The notes below the pieces were generated by a model. The model was not told where the DNA came from. It saw only the letters and a list, made by a program, of their open reading frames with translations, and made no database searches. A stretch of 64,000 bases of DNA from Fredinandcohnia aciditolerans (lineage in GTDB: Bacteria; Bacillota; Bacilli; Bacillales; Bacillaceae_L): assembly GCA_003640645.1 (NCBI GenBank), contig QGHH01000020.1, forward strand, positions 26,160 through 90,159, in the 5' to 3' direction. The first letter of the stretch is position 1, and each line of letters begins with the position of its first letter. Shown here piece by piece: positions 55,685-64,000 of this stretch. The position numbers and the translations under genes are program-made.

Positions 55685-55863
55685 TATTTTGGTCCAAATT
55701 GAATCATTGGTGCTAACCATTGGAATAGCTTAAATCCTAAATAAACCCCCACGATTCCAGTTACCCCTGCAAGTGCTGGTGGCGCAGGGATTGGTAGCTT
55801 TAATAAAGCAAAAATAAATCCGACAACGACACCTGTCAAGAGTGCCAATATAACCTCTTTCAT
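55684..55863 (-). CDS. XapX domain protein (DUF1427)
   Basis: 59 residues: MKEVILALLTGVVVGFIFAL, a proline-rich turn LKLPIPAPPALAG and VTGIVGVYLGFKLFQW. Two membrane helices around the PxPAPPALAG turn define the XapX family, whose role is unknown. ATG at 55863 follows GGGAGG. It was identified directly from the sequence because it is very short. It is probably transcribed separately from argS upstream, since a terminator lies between. Confidence 0.85.
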   Translation of the reverse strand: MKEVILALLTGVVVGFIFALLKLPIPAPPALAGVTGIVGVYLGFKLFQWLAPMIQFGPK

Positions 55864-55902
55864 ATGTGTATCCTCCCTTTTCCCTTCATTATTCCCGTTA
55901 AA

Positions 55903-55935
55903 AAGGCCCTCTACTCAACGTAAGGGCCTCTTAAT
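55903..55935 (-). terminator. Terminator of argS
   Basis: On the minus strand AGAGGCCCT, a 12-base loop, AGGGCCTTTTT. Confidence 0.9.
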
Positions 55936-55942
55936 ATATAGA

Positions 55943-57613
55943 TTACATTTTTTCTGGTGCAGATACACCGATTAGCTTTAATGAATTTTGCAATGTGATT
56001 TGAACAGCTTTCATTAACGCAAGACGTGCCTTCGTTTTTTCAAGATTGTCTTGGTCAAGCACTTTCTCTGCATTATAGAAGCTATGAAGTGCAGCTGCAA
56101 GTTCATTAATATAGTTCGTGATGCGATGTGGAATTCTTTTTTCTGCTGCTTCTGTCACGGCTGCAGGGAATTCCCCAAGTTTTTTCAATAGGTCAACTTC
56201 TTTTTCAGAATTGATATAGTCAAGCTCGTAATCGCCATCTAATGCAATATTCAACTCATCGCCAGAGCGTAGCATGCTGCAAATACGTGCATGTGCATAT
56301 TGCGCATAGTACACAGGGTTCTCGTTTGATTGTGAGACCGCTAAATCAAGGTCAAAATCAAGATGAGTGTCTGAGCTTCTCATTGCAAAGAAGTATCGTA
56401 CCGCATCTAAGCCAACCTCTTCTGTCAGTTCACGCATTGTAACAGCTTTTCCTGTACGCTTACTCATCTTCATTTTTTCACCATCTTTAAATAGGTGAAC
56501 AAGCTGAATGATTTCAACCTCAAGTGTGTCCTTATCATAGCCTAGTGCTTGAATCGCCGCCTTCATCCGAGGAATATAGCCGTGATGGTCTGCTCCCCAC
56601 ACATTGATTAGCTTTTCAAAGCCACGCTCTAGCTTGTCCTGATGGTACGCGATATCAGGAGTTAAATACGTATAAGAACCATCATTTTTAATTAAAACAC
56701 GGTCTTTGTCATCACCGAATGTTGTTGAACGGAACCAAGTTGCACCGTCTTCTTCATAAATATGTCCTGCGTTACGAAGCGCTTCAAGTGCGCGGTCAAT
56801 TTTTCCATTATTGTATAGTGACGTCTCCGAATACCAAACATCAAAACGAACTCGATACTCCTCTAAGTCCTTTTGAAGCTTTTCCATCTCGTATTTCAAA
56901 CCATATTCACGGAAAAAGTCAAAACGTTCTTTTTCATCCATCGCGACATATTTATCACCAAATTCTTCAGCAAGACGCTTTCCGATGCCCACGATATCTT
57001 GGCCATGATAGCCGTCTTCTGGCATTTCAGCCTCTTGACCAAGCGCTTGAAGATAGCGTGCCTCAACAGACTTTGCAAGGTTATTAATTTGGTTCCCAGC
57101 ATCATTGATATAGTACTCACGTGATACATCATAACCTGCTTTTTGTAAAATATTACTTAAAGAATCACCCACCGCTGCACCACGTGCATGTCCAAGGTGC
57201 AGGTCACCTGTTGGGTTTGCTGAAACAAACTCTACCTGAACTTTTTGCTTGTTCCCAATGGTTGTTTCACCGTACGCCTCACCCGCTGTTAAAATGGTCG
57301 GAATAAGATCCGTTAAATAGGAATTATTCATATAAAAATTGATGAACCCAGGTCCTGCAATTTCAATTTTTTCGATCGATGCTTTTGATTTATCAAAATT
57401 AGCAACAATCTCTTCTGCAATCATACGAGGGGCTTTTTTTGCCACACGTGCCAGTTGCATTGCCATGTTTGTCGCATAGTCCCCGTGCGCTTTATCTTTT
57501 GGAAGCTCCAACACAACTTCTGGAATCTGTTCTTCCGTTGCTAGTCCAGCTTTTACAACTGAGTCTTTAATTTCCGCTTTTAAGCGTTCTTTTACCTGAT
57601 CAACAACATTCAT
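55943..57613 (-). CDS. argS: Arginyl-tRNA synthetase
   Basis: Class I synthetase charging tRNA-Arg. 556 residues: N-terminal tRNA D-loop domain (about 1-110), the HIGH-type motif in [19 protein letters not shown] (about 132-150), the KMSKS-type loop [13 protein letters not shown] (about 365), and the helical anticodon domain with [15 protein letters not shown]. Length is normal. Its start codon directly follows the ywiB stop, so the two are co-translated. Confidence 0.97.
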   Translation of the reverse strand: MNVVDQVKERLKAEIKDSVVKAGLATEEQIPEVVLELPKDKAHGDYATNMAMQLARVAKKAPRMIAEEIVANFDKSKASIEKIEIAGPGFINFYMNNSYLTDLIPTILTAGEAYGETTIGNKQKVQVEFVSANPTGDLHLGHARGAAVGDSLSNILQKAGYDVSREYYINDAGNQINNLAKSVEARYLQALGQEAEMPEDGYHGQDIVGIGKRLAEEFGDKYVAMDEKERFDFFREYGLKYEMEKLQKDLEEYRVRFDVWYSETSLYNNGKIDRALEALRNAGHIYEEDGATWFRSTTFGDDKDRVLIKNDGSYTYLTPDIAYHQDKLERGFEKLINVWGADHHGYIPRMKAAIQALGYDKDTLEVEIIQLVHLFKDGEKMKMSKRTGKAVTMRELTEEVGLDAVRYFFAMRSSDTHLDFDLDLAVSQSNENPVYYAQYAHARICSMLRSGDELNIALDGDYELDYINSEKEVDLLKKLGEFPAAVTEAAEKRIPHRITNYINELAAALHSFYNAEKVLDQDNLEKTKARLALMKAVQITLQNSLKLIGVSAPEKM

Positions 57614-58051
57614 CTAGTTTCGCTCCTTAAATGTAATGGTTATTTTATGTAATCCAGACTTTTCACCATGTAGTGAAAGCTCATATGCTAAAAATAACGT
57701 CCCTTTACGAGAGTTTTTGTACCATTTGTATTCGATATTATTTGTTTTTGCGGTGAGGTCAAAGGTCCCGTGCTGGTTTTGGAATGAACCTTGTGTGGTT
57801 ACATTTTTCCGGTAAACCTGACGCATTTTCACCTGTCCCGAACGAAGGATGAGGACCTCTTTTTCCGAGATTTTAATCACTGTTTTAACCGTACCTGTTT
57901 CTTGCTTTTCATCAAATTGCAAATATGTATTGTCGCCTTTTATGTAGTATAGACCATTTGCGTCAAAAGCAACATTTTCTTTTCGTGGTCCGTCTTTAAT
58001 TTCTGTTACAAATTTGAGATCAATAGGTACTCCTGCTTGACTCATTTCCAC
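57614..58051 (-). CDS. ywiB: DUF1934 beta-barrel protein YwiB
   Basis: 145 residues rich in beta strands: FVTEIKDGPRKENVAFDANG, LYYIKGDNTYLQFDEKQETG, and TVKTVIKISEKEVLILRSGQ. The QVYRKNVTTQGSFQNQHGTF segment is the DUF1934 core. The family has a lipocalin-like barrel and no known activity. It sits immediately upstream of argS, as in B. subtilis. Confidence 0.9.
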   Translation of the reverse strand: MEMSQAGVPIDLKFVTEIKDGPRKENVAFDANGLYYIKGDNTYLQFDEKQETGTVKTVIKISEKEVLILRSGQVKMRQVYRKNVTTQGSFQNQHGTFDLTAKTNNIEYKWYKNSRKGTLFLAYELSLHGEKSGLHKITITFKERN

Positions 58052-58061
58052 ACATCCCTAT

Positions 58062-58222
58062 ATGAGGATGTTCAAACATTCGGCTGAAAATGACACATCG
58101 AATTTCTGCGTTGTCTTGCTTCTCCGTTCCTCACGTATTAACTGCATACGCTCCGGTACTCAAAGCTGCACCGCCTTGAACTTCTCGGTCCTTTTCAACC
58201 TCCTTTTGAACACGTATTTTAG
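58062..58222. repeat. GTTCAAA-bounded dispersed element, second copy
   Basis: GGATGTTCAAACATTCGG opens it and CCTTTTGAACACG closes it. The interior TCGAATTTCTGCGTTG, CTTGCTTCTCCGTTCCTCAC matches the element at 20366 in order. It fills most of the gap upstream of ywiB. Confidence 0.65.
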
Positions 58223-58299
58223 GTCATTAACTTTACTAGTATACGGCATTTTGTAATGGGATTTCAAATTAAAATGGAAGATGTCAGTCAAGCCAAAAT

Positions 58300-58332
58300 A
58301 AAAAACCCGACTTAGTAAGTCGAGTTTGAGAA
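58300..58332 (-). terminator. Terminator after the small membrane protein gene
   Basis: On the minus strand AAACTCGACTTA, loop CT, AAGTCGGGTTT and TTTATTTT. Confidence 0.9.
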
Positions 58333-58348
58333 AAGTCTGATAAGTGTA

Positions 58349-58726
58349 TTATTGCTTTGTGACTTTTACATTTAAGAAAATATTGATTGCAAAGAGGATG
58401 ATCGCAAGGGTTGTCACCGTGCCACCGACAGCAATTGCTGGTTCGACTGCAGCATTTCCGAGCAATAATAATGTGAGTCCAATCATCATAACCGGTAAAC
58501 CAATATTATGAAGCCAAAAATGAATTTTTCCAAGCTTGGATTCTCCTGCTTGAGGGAATAAATAATAAACAATGCCTGCAAGCCCCATAGATGCCCAGCC
58601 TAATAAGTTTATATGAACATGGACCCCTGTTAATGTGTAATTATGTGACATCGACATCCCCATCCCAATGAGAACACCAATCACAAAATACACGGCAGCC
58701 ATTTTCAAAAAGCGAACCCCAACCAT
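58349..58726 (-). CDS. Small haem-copper-oxidase-like membrane protein
   Basis: 125 residues with four transmembrane helices (about 8-28, 38-56, 70-90 and 96-118). Helices 1-2 carry the segment GMSMSHNYTLTGVHVHINLLGWASMGLAG, read in two parts, which resembles the histidine-rich start of cbb3/NorB-type subunit I. It is far too short to be a full oxidase subunit. Similar proteins are often annotated as cytochrome-c oxidase. A haem- or NO-related role is possible but not shown. ATG at 58726 follows GGGGGAG. Confidence 0.75.
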   Translation of the reverse strand: MVGVRFLKMAAVYFVIGVLIGMGMSMSHNYTLTGVHVHINLLGWASMGLAGIVYYLFPQAGESKLGKIHFWLHNIGLPVMMIGLTLLLLGNAAVEPAIAVGGTVTTLAIILFAINIFLNVKVTKQ

Positions 58727-58844
58727 CGAACTCCCCCTTAAATAGGTAATTTATAGTTCAAAAGTATTATATTCGCCTGGTCAGAAAGAATTGTCATAAT
58801 AGTGAAATTTATTTTGTGTAGGACTTTTGTTTTGCGGAATCACA

Positions 58845-58876
58845 AAAAAAGCTTGAGCCACATGGCCCAAGCATTC
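58845..58876 (-). terminator. Terminator of speB
   Basis: On the minus strand GCTTGGGCC, loop ATGT, GGCTCAAGC, then seven T. Confidence 0.93.
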
Positions 58877-58888
58877 TAACAAGAGTAT

Positions 58889-59767
58889 TTATTTTTTCGG
58901 TATCCAACCTAAAATCATTTCACGAATCAGTTTACTTGCCGTATTCGCCGTTTGTTCAGACGTATCATAAATCGGTGCAACCTCTACCAAGTCTGAACCA
59001 ACTACACGCACATCTGATTTTGCAATCTCATGAATTGCGCCTAACAACTCTTTAGATGTAATACCACCGGCATCAACTGTACCTGTACCCGGTGCATGTG
59101 CTGGATCTAATACATCTATGTCAATGGTCACATACACTGGACGACCCGCTAACTTCGGAAGAATCTTTTTAAGCGGCTCAAGCACTTCAAACTTTGAAAT
59201 ATGCATACCGTTTTCCTTTGCCCATTGGAATTCTTCCTTCATCCCAGAGCGAATACCAAATGAAAACACATTCTCTGGTCCGATTAATTCTGCAATTTTA
59301 CGAATTGGCGTGGAATGAGAAAGTGCTTCTCCCTCATAATTCTCACGTAAATCAGTATGGGCATCCATATGAATAATCGCAAGATCTGGATACTTTTTAT
59401 AAACAGCCTTCATGACCGGCCAAGAAACGAGATGCTCGCCACCCATACCAAGTGGGTACTTTCCTGCTGCAAGTACTTGATCCACAAAGTCTTCAATCAT
59501 ATCAAGACTACGCTGCGGATTTCCGAAAGGCAATGGAATATCACCAGCATCATAAAATTTCACTTCTTCTAGCTCTTTATCAAGATATGGACTGTATTCC
59601 TCAAGTCCAATCGACACCTCGCGAATTCGGCTAGGGCCAAAACGTGAGCCTGGACGGTAGCTAACTGTCCAGTCCATTGGCATTCCGTAAATGACGGCTT
59701 CGCTCTCTTCAAAATTCGGATGGCTTTTGATAAACACATTTCCTGAATAAGCTTCATCAAATCTCAT
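58889..59767 (-). CDS. speB: Agmatinase
   Basis: Ureohydrolase turning agmatine into putrescine and urea in polyamine synthesis. 292 residues with the manganese-binding motifs GGEHLVSW (about 113), IIHMDAHTDLR (about 135), and VYVTIDIDVLDPAHAPGTG (about 212). ATG at 59767 follows GGGGGA. A longer in-frame reading has ten unrelated residues. It lies downstream of speE on the same strand with 257 bases between them, mostly a repeat, so co-transcription is uncertain. Confidence 0.95.
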   Translation of the reverse strand: MRFDEAYSGNVFIKSHPNFEESEAVIYGMPMDWTVSYRPGSRFGPSRIREVSIGLEEYSPYLDKELEEVKFYDAGDIPLPFGNPQRSLDMIEDFVDQVLAAGKYPLGMGGEHLVSWPVMKAVYKKYPDLAIIHMDAHTDLRENYEGEALSHSTPIRKIAELIGPENVFSFGIRSGMKEEFQWAKENGMHISKFEVLEPLKKILPKLAGRPVYVTIDIDVLDPAHAPGTGTVDAGGITSKELLGAIHEIAKSDVRVVGSDLVEVAPIYDTSEQTANTASKLIREMILGWIPKK

Positions 59768-59784
59768 CGAAAATCCCCCAATAA

Positions 59785-59950
59785 TTATTAAAATCAAATA
59801 CGCCTTGGCGTATTTGCGCCCAGATTTAGGCCCACAGGAAGTGGGTCATAAAGACGTTGCCACAGGACGTGGCGCTTTTAGTCTTTGATCTTACTGATCG
59901 AAAAACTTCCTTTGAAAATCTGTGGCATCCGCCGGAGGCTTTTAATTTAT
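59785..59950. repeat. TACGCCTTGGCGTATTTGCGCC-type dispersed element with inserted hairpins
   Basis: TACGCCTTGGCGTATTTGCG and CCCAGATTT open it and AAAATCTGTGGCATCCGCCG closes it. Inside are GGCCCACAGGAAGTGGGTC and GCCACAGGACGTGGC. The ends match the element at 53985. The second hairpin matches the one at 10937. Confidence 0.75.
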
Positions 59951-60024
59951 TTCAGTTGATTATTATCTTTTGCAAATTGCAGTTGTACTCGATATTAGGT
60001 GTGATAATTACAACTTATACTGAA

Positions 60025-60855
60025 TTAAATTAAATCTGCAACAAATTTAGGCAATACAAATGCTGCTTTGTGTAGTTCTTTTGTGTAATATTTTGTTTCA
60101 ATTTCATGGAAGCGGTCATCACTCACTTCTAGTGGATCATATTTTTTCGAACCGATTGTGAATGTCCAAAGACCACTTGGGTATGTTGGGATGTTCGCAA
60201 TATAAAGACGTGTGATTGGGAAGATTTCCTTAACATCACGCTGTACGTTTCGGATTAAGTCCGGTGTAAACCACGGGTTGTCCGTTTGCGCCACAAATAC
60301 ACCGTCTTCTTTTAATGCTTTTGAAATCCCTGCATAAAAGCCTTTTGTGAACAGATTTACTGCTGGACCTACAGGCTCTGTAGAGTCAACTAAAATGACA
60401 TCATACTCATTTTCACTTTTTGCAATATGCATGAAACCGTCATCGACTTTTACATCGACACGTGGGTCTTCAAGCTTTCCTGCAATTTCAGGAAGGTATT
60501 TCTTAGAGTACTCGATTACTTTTCCATCAATATCAACTAAAGTTGCCTTTTTCACACTTGGGTGCTTTAACACTTCACGGATTACACCGCCGTCACCGCC
60601 ACCTACAACAAGGACGTTTTCTGGATTTGGGTGAGTGAATAACGGCACGTGTGCCACCATTTCGTGATAAACGAACTCATCCACTTGAGTGGTCATAACC
60701 ATCCCATCAAGAACGAGCATGTTACCGAATTCCTCAGTTTCTATCATATCGAGCTTTTGAAACTCTGTTTGTTCTGTATGTAAGGTTTGCTTAATTTTTG
60801 CTGTGATACCAAAGCTTTTTGTTTGTTTCTCCGTAAACCATAATTCCATTTTCAT
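60025..60855 (-). CDS. speE: Spermidine synthase
   Basis: Transfers aminopropyl from decarboxylated SAM to putrescine. 276 residues with the polyamine synthase motifs: [37 protein letters not shown] (about 80-98), [16 protein letters not shown], and the catalytic aspartate in [13 protein letters not shown] (about 155). ATG at 60855 is four bases from AAAGGA, and a second ATG two codons in is better spaced. The pairing with speB matches B. subtilis. Confidence 0.95.
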   Translation of the reverse strand: MKMELWFTEKQTKSFGITAKIKQTLHTEQTEFQKLDMIETEEFGNMLVLDGMVMTTQVDEFVYHEMVAHVPLFTHPNPENVLVVGGGDGGVIREVLKHPSVKKATLVDIDGKVIEYSKKYLPEIAGKLEDPRVDVKVDDGFMHIAKSENEYDVILVDSTEPVGPAVNLFTKGFYAGISKALKEDGVFVAQTDNPWFTPDLIRNVQRDVKEIFPITRLYIANIPTYPSGLWTFTIGSKKYDPLEVSDDRFHEIETKYYTKELHKAAFVLPKFVADLI

Positions 60856-60994
60856 AACATCCTTTCATTGAATAACTTAGGGATTTATTCCCTTATCGTT
60901 CCCTATTCCCTTAAAAAAATCGATGTCAACTTCAAAAAGTATAAGGCAACTGCCCGAAAATGCAAGAAAATTTTTCATCTTTTAGCAAATAAAT

Positions 60995-61024
60995 GTTTAA
61001 AAAGGCAGAAAACTTTTCATACTG
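60995..61024 (+). promoter_or_regulatory. Sigma-G/F-like promoter of the pbpG gene
   Basis: GTTTA (60995-60999), 18 bases, CATACTG (61018-61024), close to the forespore sigma-G pattern GHATR ... CATNHTA with one change in each half. pbpG of B. subtilis is forespore-expressed. Confidence 0.5.
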
Positions 61025-61092
61025 ATTGATATATGCCTACGAAAATGGCTTTATATGAAGCTTTCAAATAGAAAAAGAGAGAGGTGAACTCT

Positions 61093-63162
61093 GTGGAGCT
61101 AATTACAAATGACCGGTTAAAAACCGCTATTAAAATCATGCGGGCTCTATTATTTATTGGCTTAATTTGCTGTACGCTAGTTGCTGTTGGGATATTAGGT
61201 GTGCTTGCCTATGCAAAGACACAGGGGGCACCTCCTCTTGCAGTTCCTTTATCCACCTTATTCTACGCAGAGGACGGAACGTTAATTGGGGAAGAACGTC
61301 ATCAAGGTGAGACTCGCTATTGGGTATCTCTCGACGATATGTCTGAATCCATTGTTGATGCCACCGTTTCCATTGAGGACCGGAACTTTTTTGATCATCA
61401 TGGGTTTGACTATAAGCGAATTGGCGGAGCGATTATTGCCGACATTAAAGCATTGTCAAAGGTACAAGGGGCGAGTACCATTACCCAGCAATATGCCAGA
61501 AACCTATTTTTGGAGCATGAAAAGACATGGAATCGAAAACTTACAGAGGCCCTGTACACCATTCGACTAGAACTAAATTATTCGAAAAAAGAAATTCTAG
61601 AAGGTTATTTAAATACAATCTATTACGGACATGGCGTCTATGGAATTGAAGCTGCTGCTAATTACTATTACGGAAAAAGAGCAAGCGAGTTGACTCTAGC
61701 GGAAGCCTCCATGCTTGCAGGAGTACCAAAGGGTCCAACCCATTACTCACCATTAGTAAACGAGGAAAAAGCGAAACAGCGTCAAAAAGTCATCCTCCTT
61801 TCAATGGTGGAGAATGGCTTTATTTCAAAAAAGACCGCTGAACAGGCACAGGCTGAGGAACTAACCTTTACAGGAAACAAAATGGTGGGGCGTGAAGACA
61901 TTGCCCCGTATTTTCAGGATGTTGTAAAAAAGGAGCTTCAAACAAAATTAAAACTTGACCAACAAACAATTGAAACAGAGGGATTACGTGTCTACACCAC
62001 GCTCAACCCAAAGCTTCAAGAAATTGTTGAGGATAAAGCGAAGAACTCGATTAAAGAAGAGTCTAAAATTCAACTTGGATTTGTTGCAATGGATCCAAAA
62101 AATGGTGAAGTTCTTGCACTCCTTGGTGGACGGGATTACGAGGAAAGTCCGTTTAATCGGGCCACACAGGCAAAACGCCAGCCAGGTTCAACCTTTAAGC
62201 CATTTTTATACTATGCAGCCCTTGAAAAAGGCTACACTCCATCGACCCAAATTCGAAGTGAGTTGACGACGTTCTCGTATGATGACAATCGCTCAAAATA
62301 TACACCACGAAATTACAAAAATTATTATGCAAACGACTCGATTACGTTAGCTCAGGCCATTGCTCTATCCGACAATGTGTACGCTGTGAAAACCCATCTC
62401 TTTCTTGATGATGGAGAACTCATCGACACTGCGAAAAAGCTTGGAATTACAAGTAAACTTAAAGATGTTCCTTCTCTTGCACTTGGAACATCTGGTGTAA
62501 GTGTAATCGAAATGGTTAATGCCTACGCAACCATTAATAATGGTGGAACGCGCCATAAACCTGTTTTTATTACAAGAGTTGAAAATTACAAGGGTGAAGT
62601 CATTTATGAAAATAACCCAAAGCCAAAACAAGTGCTTGATGAGGATCTCGCCTTTGTCACAACACAGCTAATGACAGGCATGTTTGATGAAAAACTCAAC
62701 GATTACACAGCCGTTACCGGATCTACAATTAGCGATAAACTGACCAGATTTTACGCTGGCAAATCAGGTTCAACTGACGCGGATAACTGGATGATTGGAT
62801 ACTCCCCTCAGCTCGTCGCTGGTATTTGGACCGGTTATGATAATAATGAACCAATGACAATTGTTGCAGAAAAACAGTATGCAAAGAATATTTGGGCTGG
62901 ATTCATGGAAGAAGCACATCAGGACATTGCGCCAACACCATTTAAACCGACTGAAGGAGTTGTTGGAGTGTATGTAAATCCAGACACAGGTTTGCTTCCG
63001 ACAAAGGATTGCCCCGTTTCAAGGCTTACTTATTATAAAGCAGGAACTGAGCCAACTGAATATTGTTCGAAAAATACCGAGGATGTCAAGAAAGAGAATT
63101 CAAAGAAGGACGCAGAAAAAGAAGACAAAGGCTTCTTTAAGCGAATCTTTGATTGGTTTTAG
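61093..63162 (+). CDS. pbpG: Class A penicillin-binding protein, forespore type (PbpG)
   Basis: 689 residues: cytoplasmic start, one transmembrane helix (about 20-42), a GT51 glycosyltransferase domain (about 75-245; VSIEDRNFFDHHGFDYKRIG with the catalytic Glu, GASTITQQYARN, EGYLNTIYYGHGVYG), then a transpeptidase domain (about 320-600) with SxxK in PGSTFKPFLYY, SDN, and KSGSTDADNW. It ends with a lysine- and glutamate-rich tail. It polymerises and cross-links peptidoglycan, probably for the spore germ cell wall. I prefer GTG at 61093, seven bases after GAGGT, over the GTG three codons upstream. Confidence 0.93.
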   Translation: MELITNDRLKTAIKIMRALLFIGLICCTLVAVGILGVLAYAKTQGAPPLAVPLSTLFYAEDGTLIGEERHQGETRYWVSLDDMSESIVDATVSIEDRNFFDHHGFDYKRIGGAIIADIKALSKVQGASTITQQYARNLFLEHEKTWNRKLTEALYTIRLELNYSKKEILEGYLNTIYYGHGVYGIEAAANYYYGKRASELTLAEASMLAGVPKGPTHYSPLVNEEKAKQRQKVILLSMVENGFISKKTAEQAQAEELTFTGNKMVGREDIAPYFQDVVKKELQTKLKLDQQTIETEGLRVYTTLNPKLQEIVEDKAKNSIKEESKIQLGFVAMDPKNGEVLALLGGRDYEESPFNRATQAKRQPGSTFKPFLYYAALEKGYTPSTQIRSELTTFSYDDNRSKYTPRNYKNYYANDSITLAQAIALSDNVYAVKTHLFLDDGELIDTAKKLGITSKLKDVPSLALGTSGVSVIEMVNAYATINNGGTRHKPVFITRVENYKGEVIYENNPKPKQVLDEDLAFVTTQLMTGMFDEKLNDYTAVTGSTISDKLTRFYAGKSGSTDADNWMIGYSPQLVAGIWTGYDNNEPMTIVAEKQYAKNIWAGFMEEAHQDIAPTPFKPTEGVVGVYVNPDTGLLPTKDCPVSRLTYYKAGTEPTEYCSKNTEDVKKENSKKDAEKEDKGFFKRIFDWF

Positions 63163-63239
63163 ATAAAATGCACATCTGCTCAAGGGTTTAGAATGGGAAA
63201 GAATCTTGGGGGTTTGAGGCGGATCCAAACCCCGATTAC

Positions 63240-63928
63240 TTGGGGTGACTGCCCCCTGTTCAAATTCGGTATGGGTTTGGACTCTGATTCTCGGGGTGAC
63301 CGTTCTTTGTCCGAATGAGGGCTGGATTCGGACTCTAACCGCTTGATTTAGCCGTTCTCTGTCTGAATCAGAGCTGGATTCGGACTCTGTGCACTCGTTC
63401 TTGCCACTCTCTGTCCGAATTTGAGCTGGATTCGGACTCTGTGCACTCGTTTCAACCGTCCTCTGTCCGAATTAAAGCTGGATTCAGACTTTGTGCGCTC
63501 GATTTTGCCACTCTCTGTCCGAATCCGGCCTAGATTCAGACTCTGTGCGCTCGATTTGACCGTGCTCTGTCCGAATTTGAGCTGGATTCGGACTCTGTGC
63601 GCTCGTTTCAGCCGTCCTCTGTCCGAATCCGGCCTAGATTCAGACTTTGTGCGCTCGATTTTGCCACTCTCTGTCCGAATTTGAGCTGGATTTGGACTCT
63701 GTGCGCTGGATTTGACCGTGCTCTGTCCGAATTCGGACTAGATTCAGACTCTGTGCGCTCGATTTTGCCGTTCTCTGTCCGAATGAGGGCTGGATTCGGA
63801 CTCTTACAGCTAGTTTTACCCGCCCTCTGTCCGAATGAGGGCTGGATTCGGACTCTGTGCGCTCGTTTCAGCCGTCCTCTGTCCGAATTCGGCCTAGATT
63901 CGGACTCTGTGCACTCGATTTTGGATTA
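63240..63928. repeat. 52-bp tandem array with GTCCGAAT/ATTCGGAC pairs (12 exact units)
   Basis: GTCCGAAT (once GTCTGAAT) starts at 63309, 63361, 63413, 63465, 63517, 63569, 63621, 63673, 63725, 63777, 63829 and 63881: eleven steps, all exactly 52. Nine bases later comes ATTCGGAC or ATTCAGAC, then a 27-base spacer of TCTGTGCGCTCG...CCTCT type. Decayed units precede it from 63240. All three plus-strand frames through it are open for long stretches, but there is no ribosome binding site and the frame cycles every unit. I treat the apparent coding as a by-product. The last 70 bases of the window hold nothing I recognise. Confidence 0.95.
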
Positions 63929-64000
63929 AGTCCATATAATTGTGTAAAAAGAAAATGAGTCAAATTAGTTCCTCTTGTCTACAATGTTAACAGCGACGAA

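Noticed and set aside
63421-63929. Plus-strand frames of 87 and 110 codons with WIRTLCARF-like repeats
   Set aside because: They are translations of the 63-kb array without ribosome binding sites. All three frames are open because the unit happens to lack stops.

Overview
The window is chromosomal DNA of a spore-forming, low-to-mid GC member of the Bacillaceae. It carries spoIIR, spo0F, racA and a pbpG-type gene together with an F1Fo ATP synthase operon. The gene order atp - upp - glyA - ywlG - rpiB - ywlE - mntP - ywlC - ywlB - spoIIR - prmC - prfA - racA - tdk - rpmE - rho - glpX - murAB - fbaA - spo0F - ywjG - pyrG - rpoE - fadF - cls - argS - ywiB - speB - speE - pbpG follows the Bacillus subtilis backbone as I know it. 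I cannot name the species. The repeat families are of a kind I associate with Neobacillus, Mesobacillus and Cytobacillus-like genomes.

Layout. 1-8.3 kb: a truncated ECF sigma gene, then the complete atp operon (atpZ-I-B-E-F-H-A-G-D-C, minus strand) with a recognisable sigma-A promoter. 8.5-16.4 kb: a secreted subtilisin-like protease, upp, an SPFH protein with a small ribbon-helix-helix partner, glyA with a candidate PurR site, and an ECF sigma/anti-sigma pair. 16.4-25.5 kb: ywlG, rpiB, a chemoreceptor, the arginine phosphatase ywlE, mntP, ywlC with a dense DnaA-box cluster at its 5' end, ywlB, spoIIR with a sigma-F-like promoter, a 1.3 kb tandem array, and an XRE repressor/membrane-protein pair with twin operators. 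25.5-42.8 kb: prmC, prfA, a Na+/proline symporter, racA, tdk, rpmE, rho, glpX, murAB, fbaA, spo0F (sigma-H-like promoter plus a Spo0A box), ywjG, a second tandem array, pyrG with a CTP-sensing reiterative-transcription attenuator, and rpoE. 43-54 kb: a short-chain acyl-CoA cluster (fused isobutyryl-CoA mutase, TetR regulator, two acyl-CoA dehydrogenases, 3-hydroxybutyryl-CoA dehydrogenase, thiolase) below the Fe-S oxidoreductase fadF. The thiolase and fadF upstream regions share an operator-like palindrome. 54-64 kb: a cardiolipin synthase-type gene, a XapX protein, argS, ywiB, a small haem-copper-oxidase-like membrane protein, the spermidine genes speB and speE, a sporulation-type penicillin-binding protein, and a third tandem array.

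The most unusual signal is non-coding. Three arrays at about 23.3-24.6, 39.5-40.2 and 63.3-63.9 kb all repeat at 52 bp. In each, the unit can be read as a 25-bp inverted repeat plus a 27-bp spacer, although the unit sequences differ. The arms are GTCCGAAT-N9-ATTCGGAC-like in two arrays and CCTCTTCAT-N7-ATGAAGAGG in the third, where outer arm bases change in step on both sides. Further arrays have exact 21-bp steps (two families side by side at 13.0-13.2 kb), about 20-bp steps (55.5 kb) and 36-bp steps (19.6 kb). I know of no described function for them. Several dispersed intergenic repeat families are present as well.

No rRNA, tRNA, CRISPR array, insertion sequence or prophage gene was seen.
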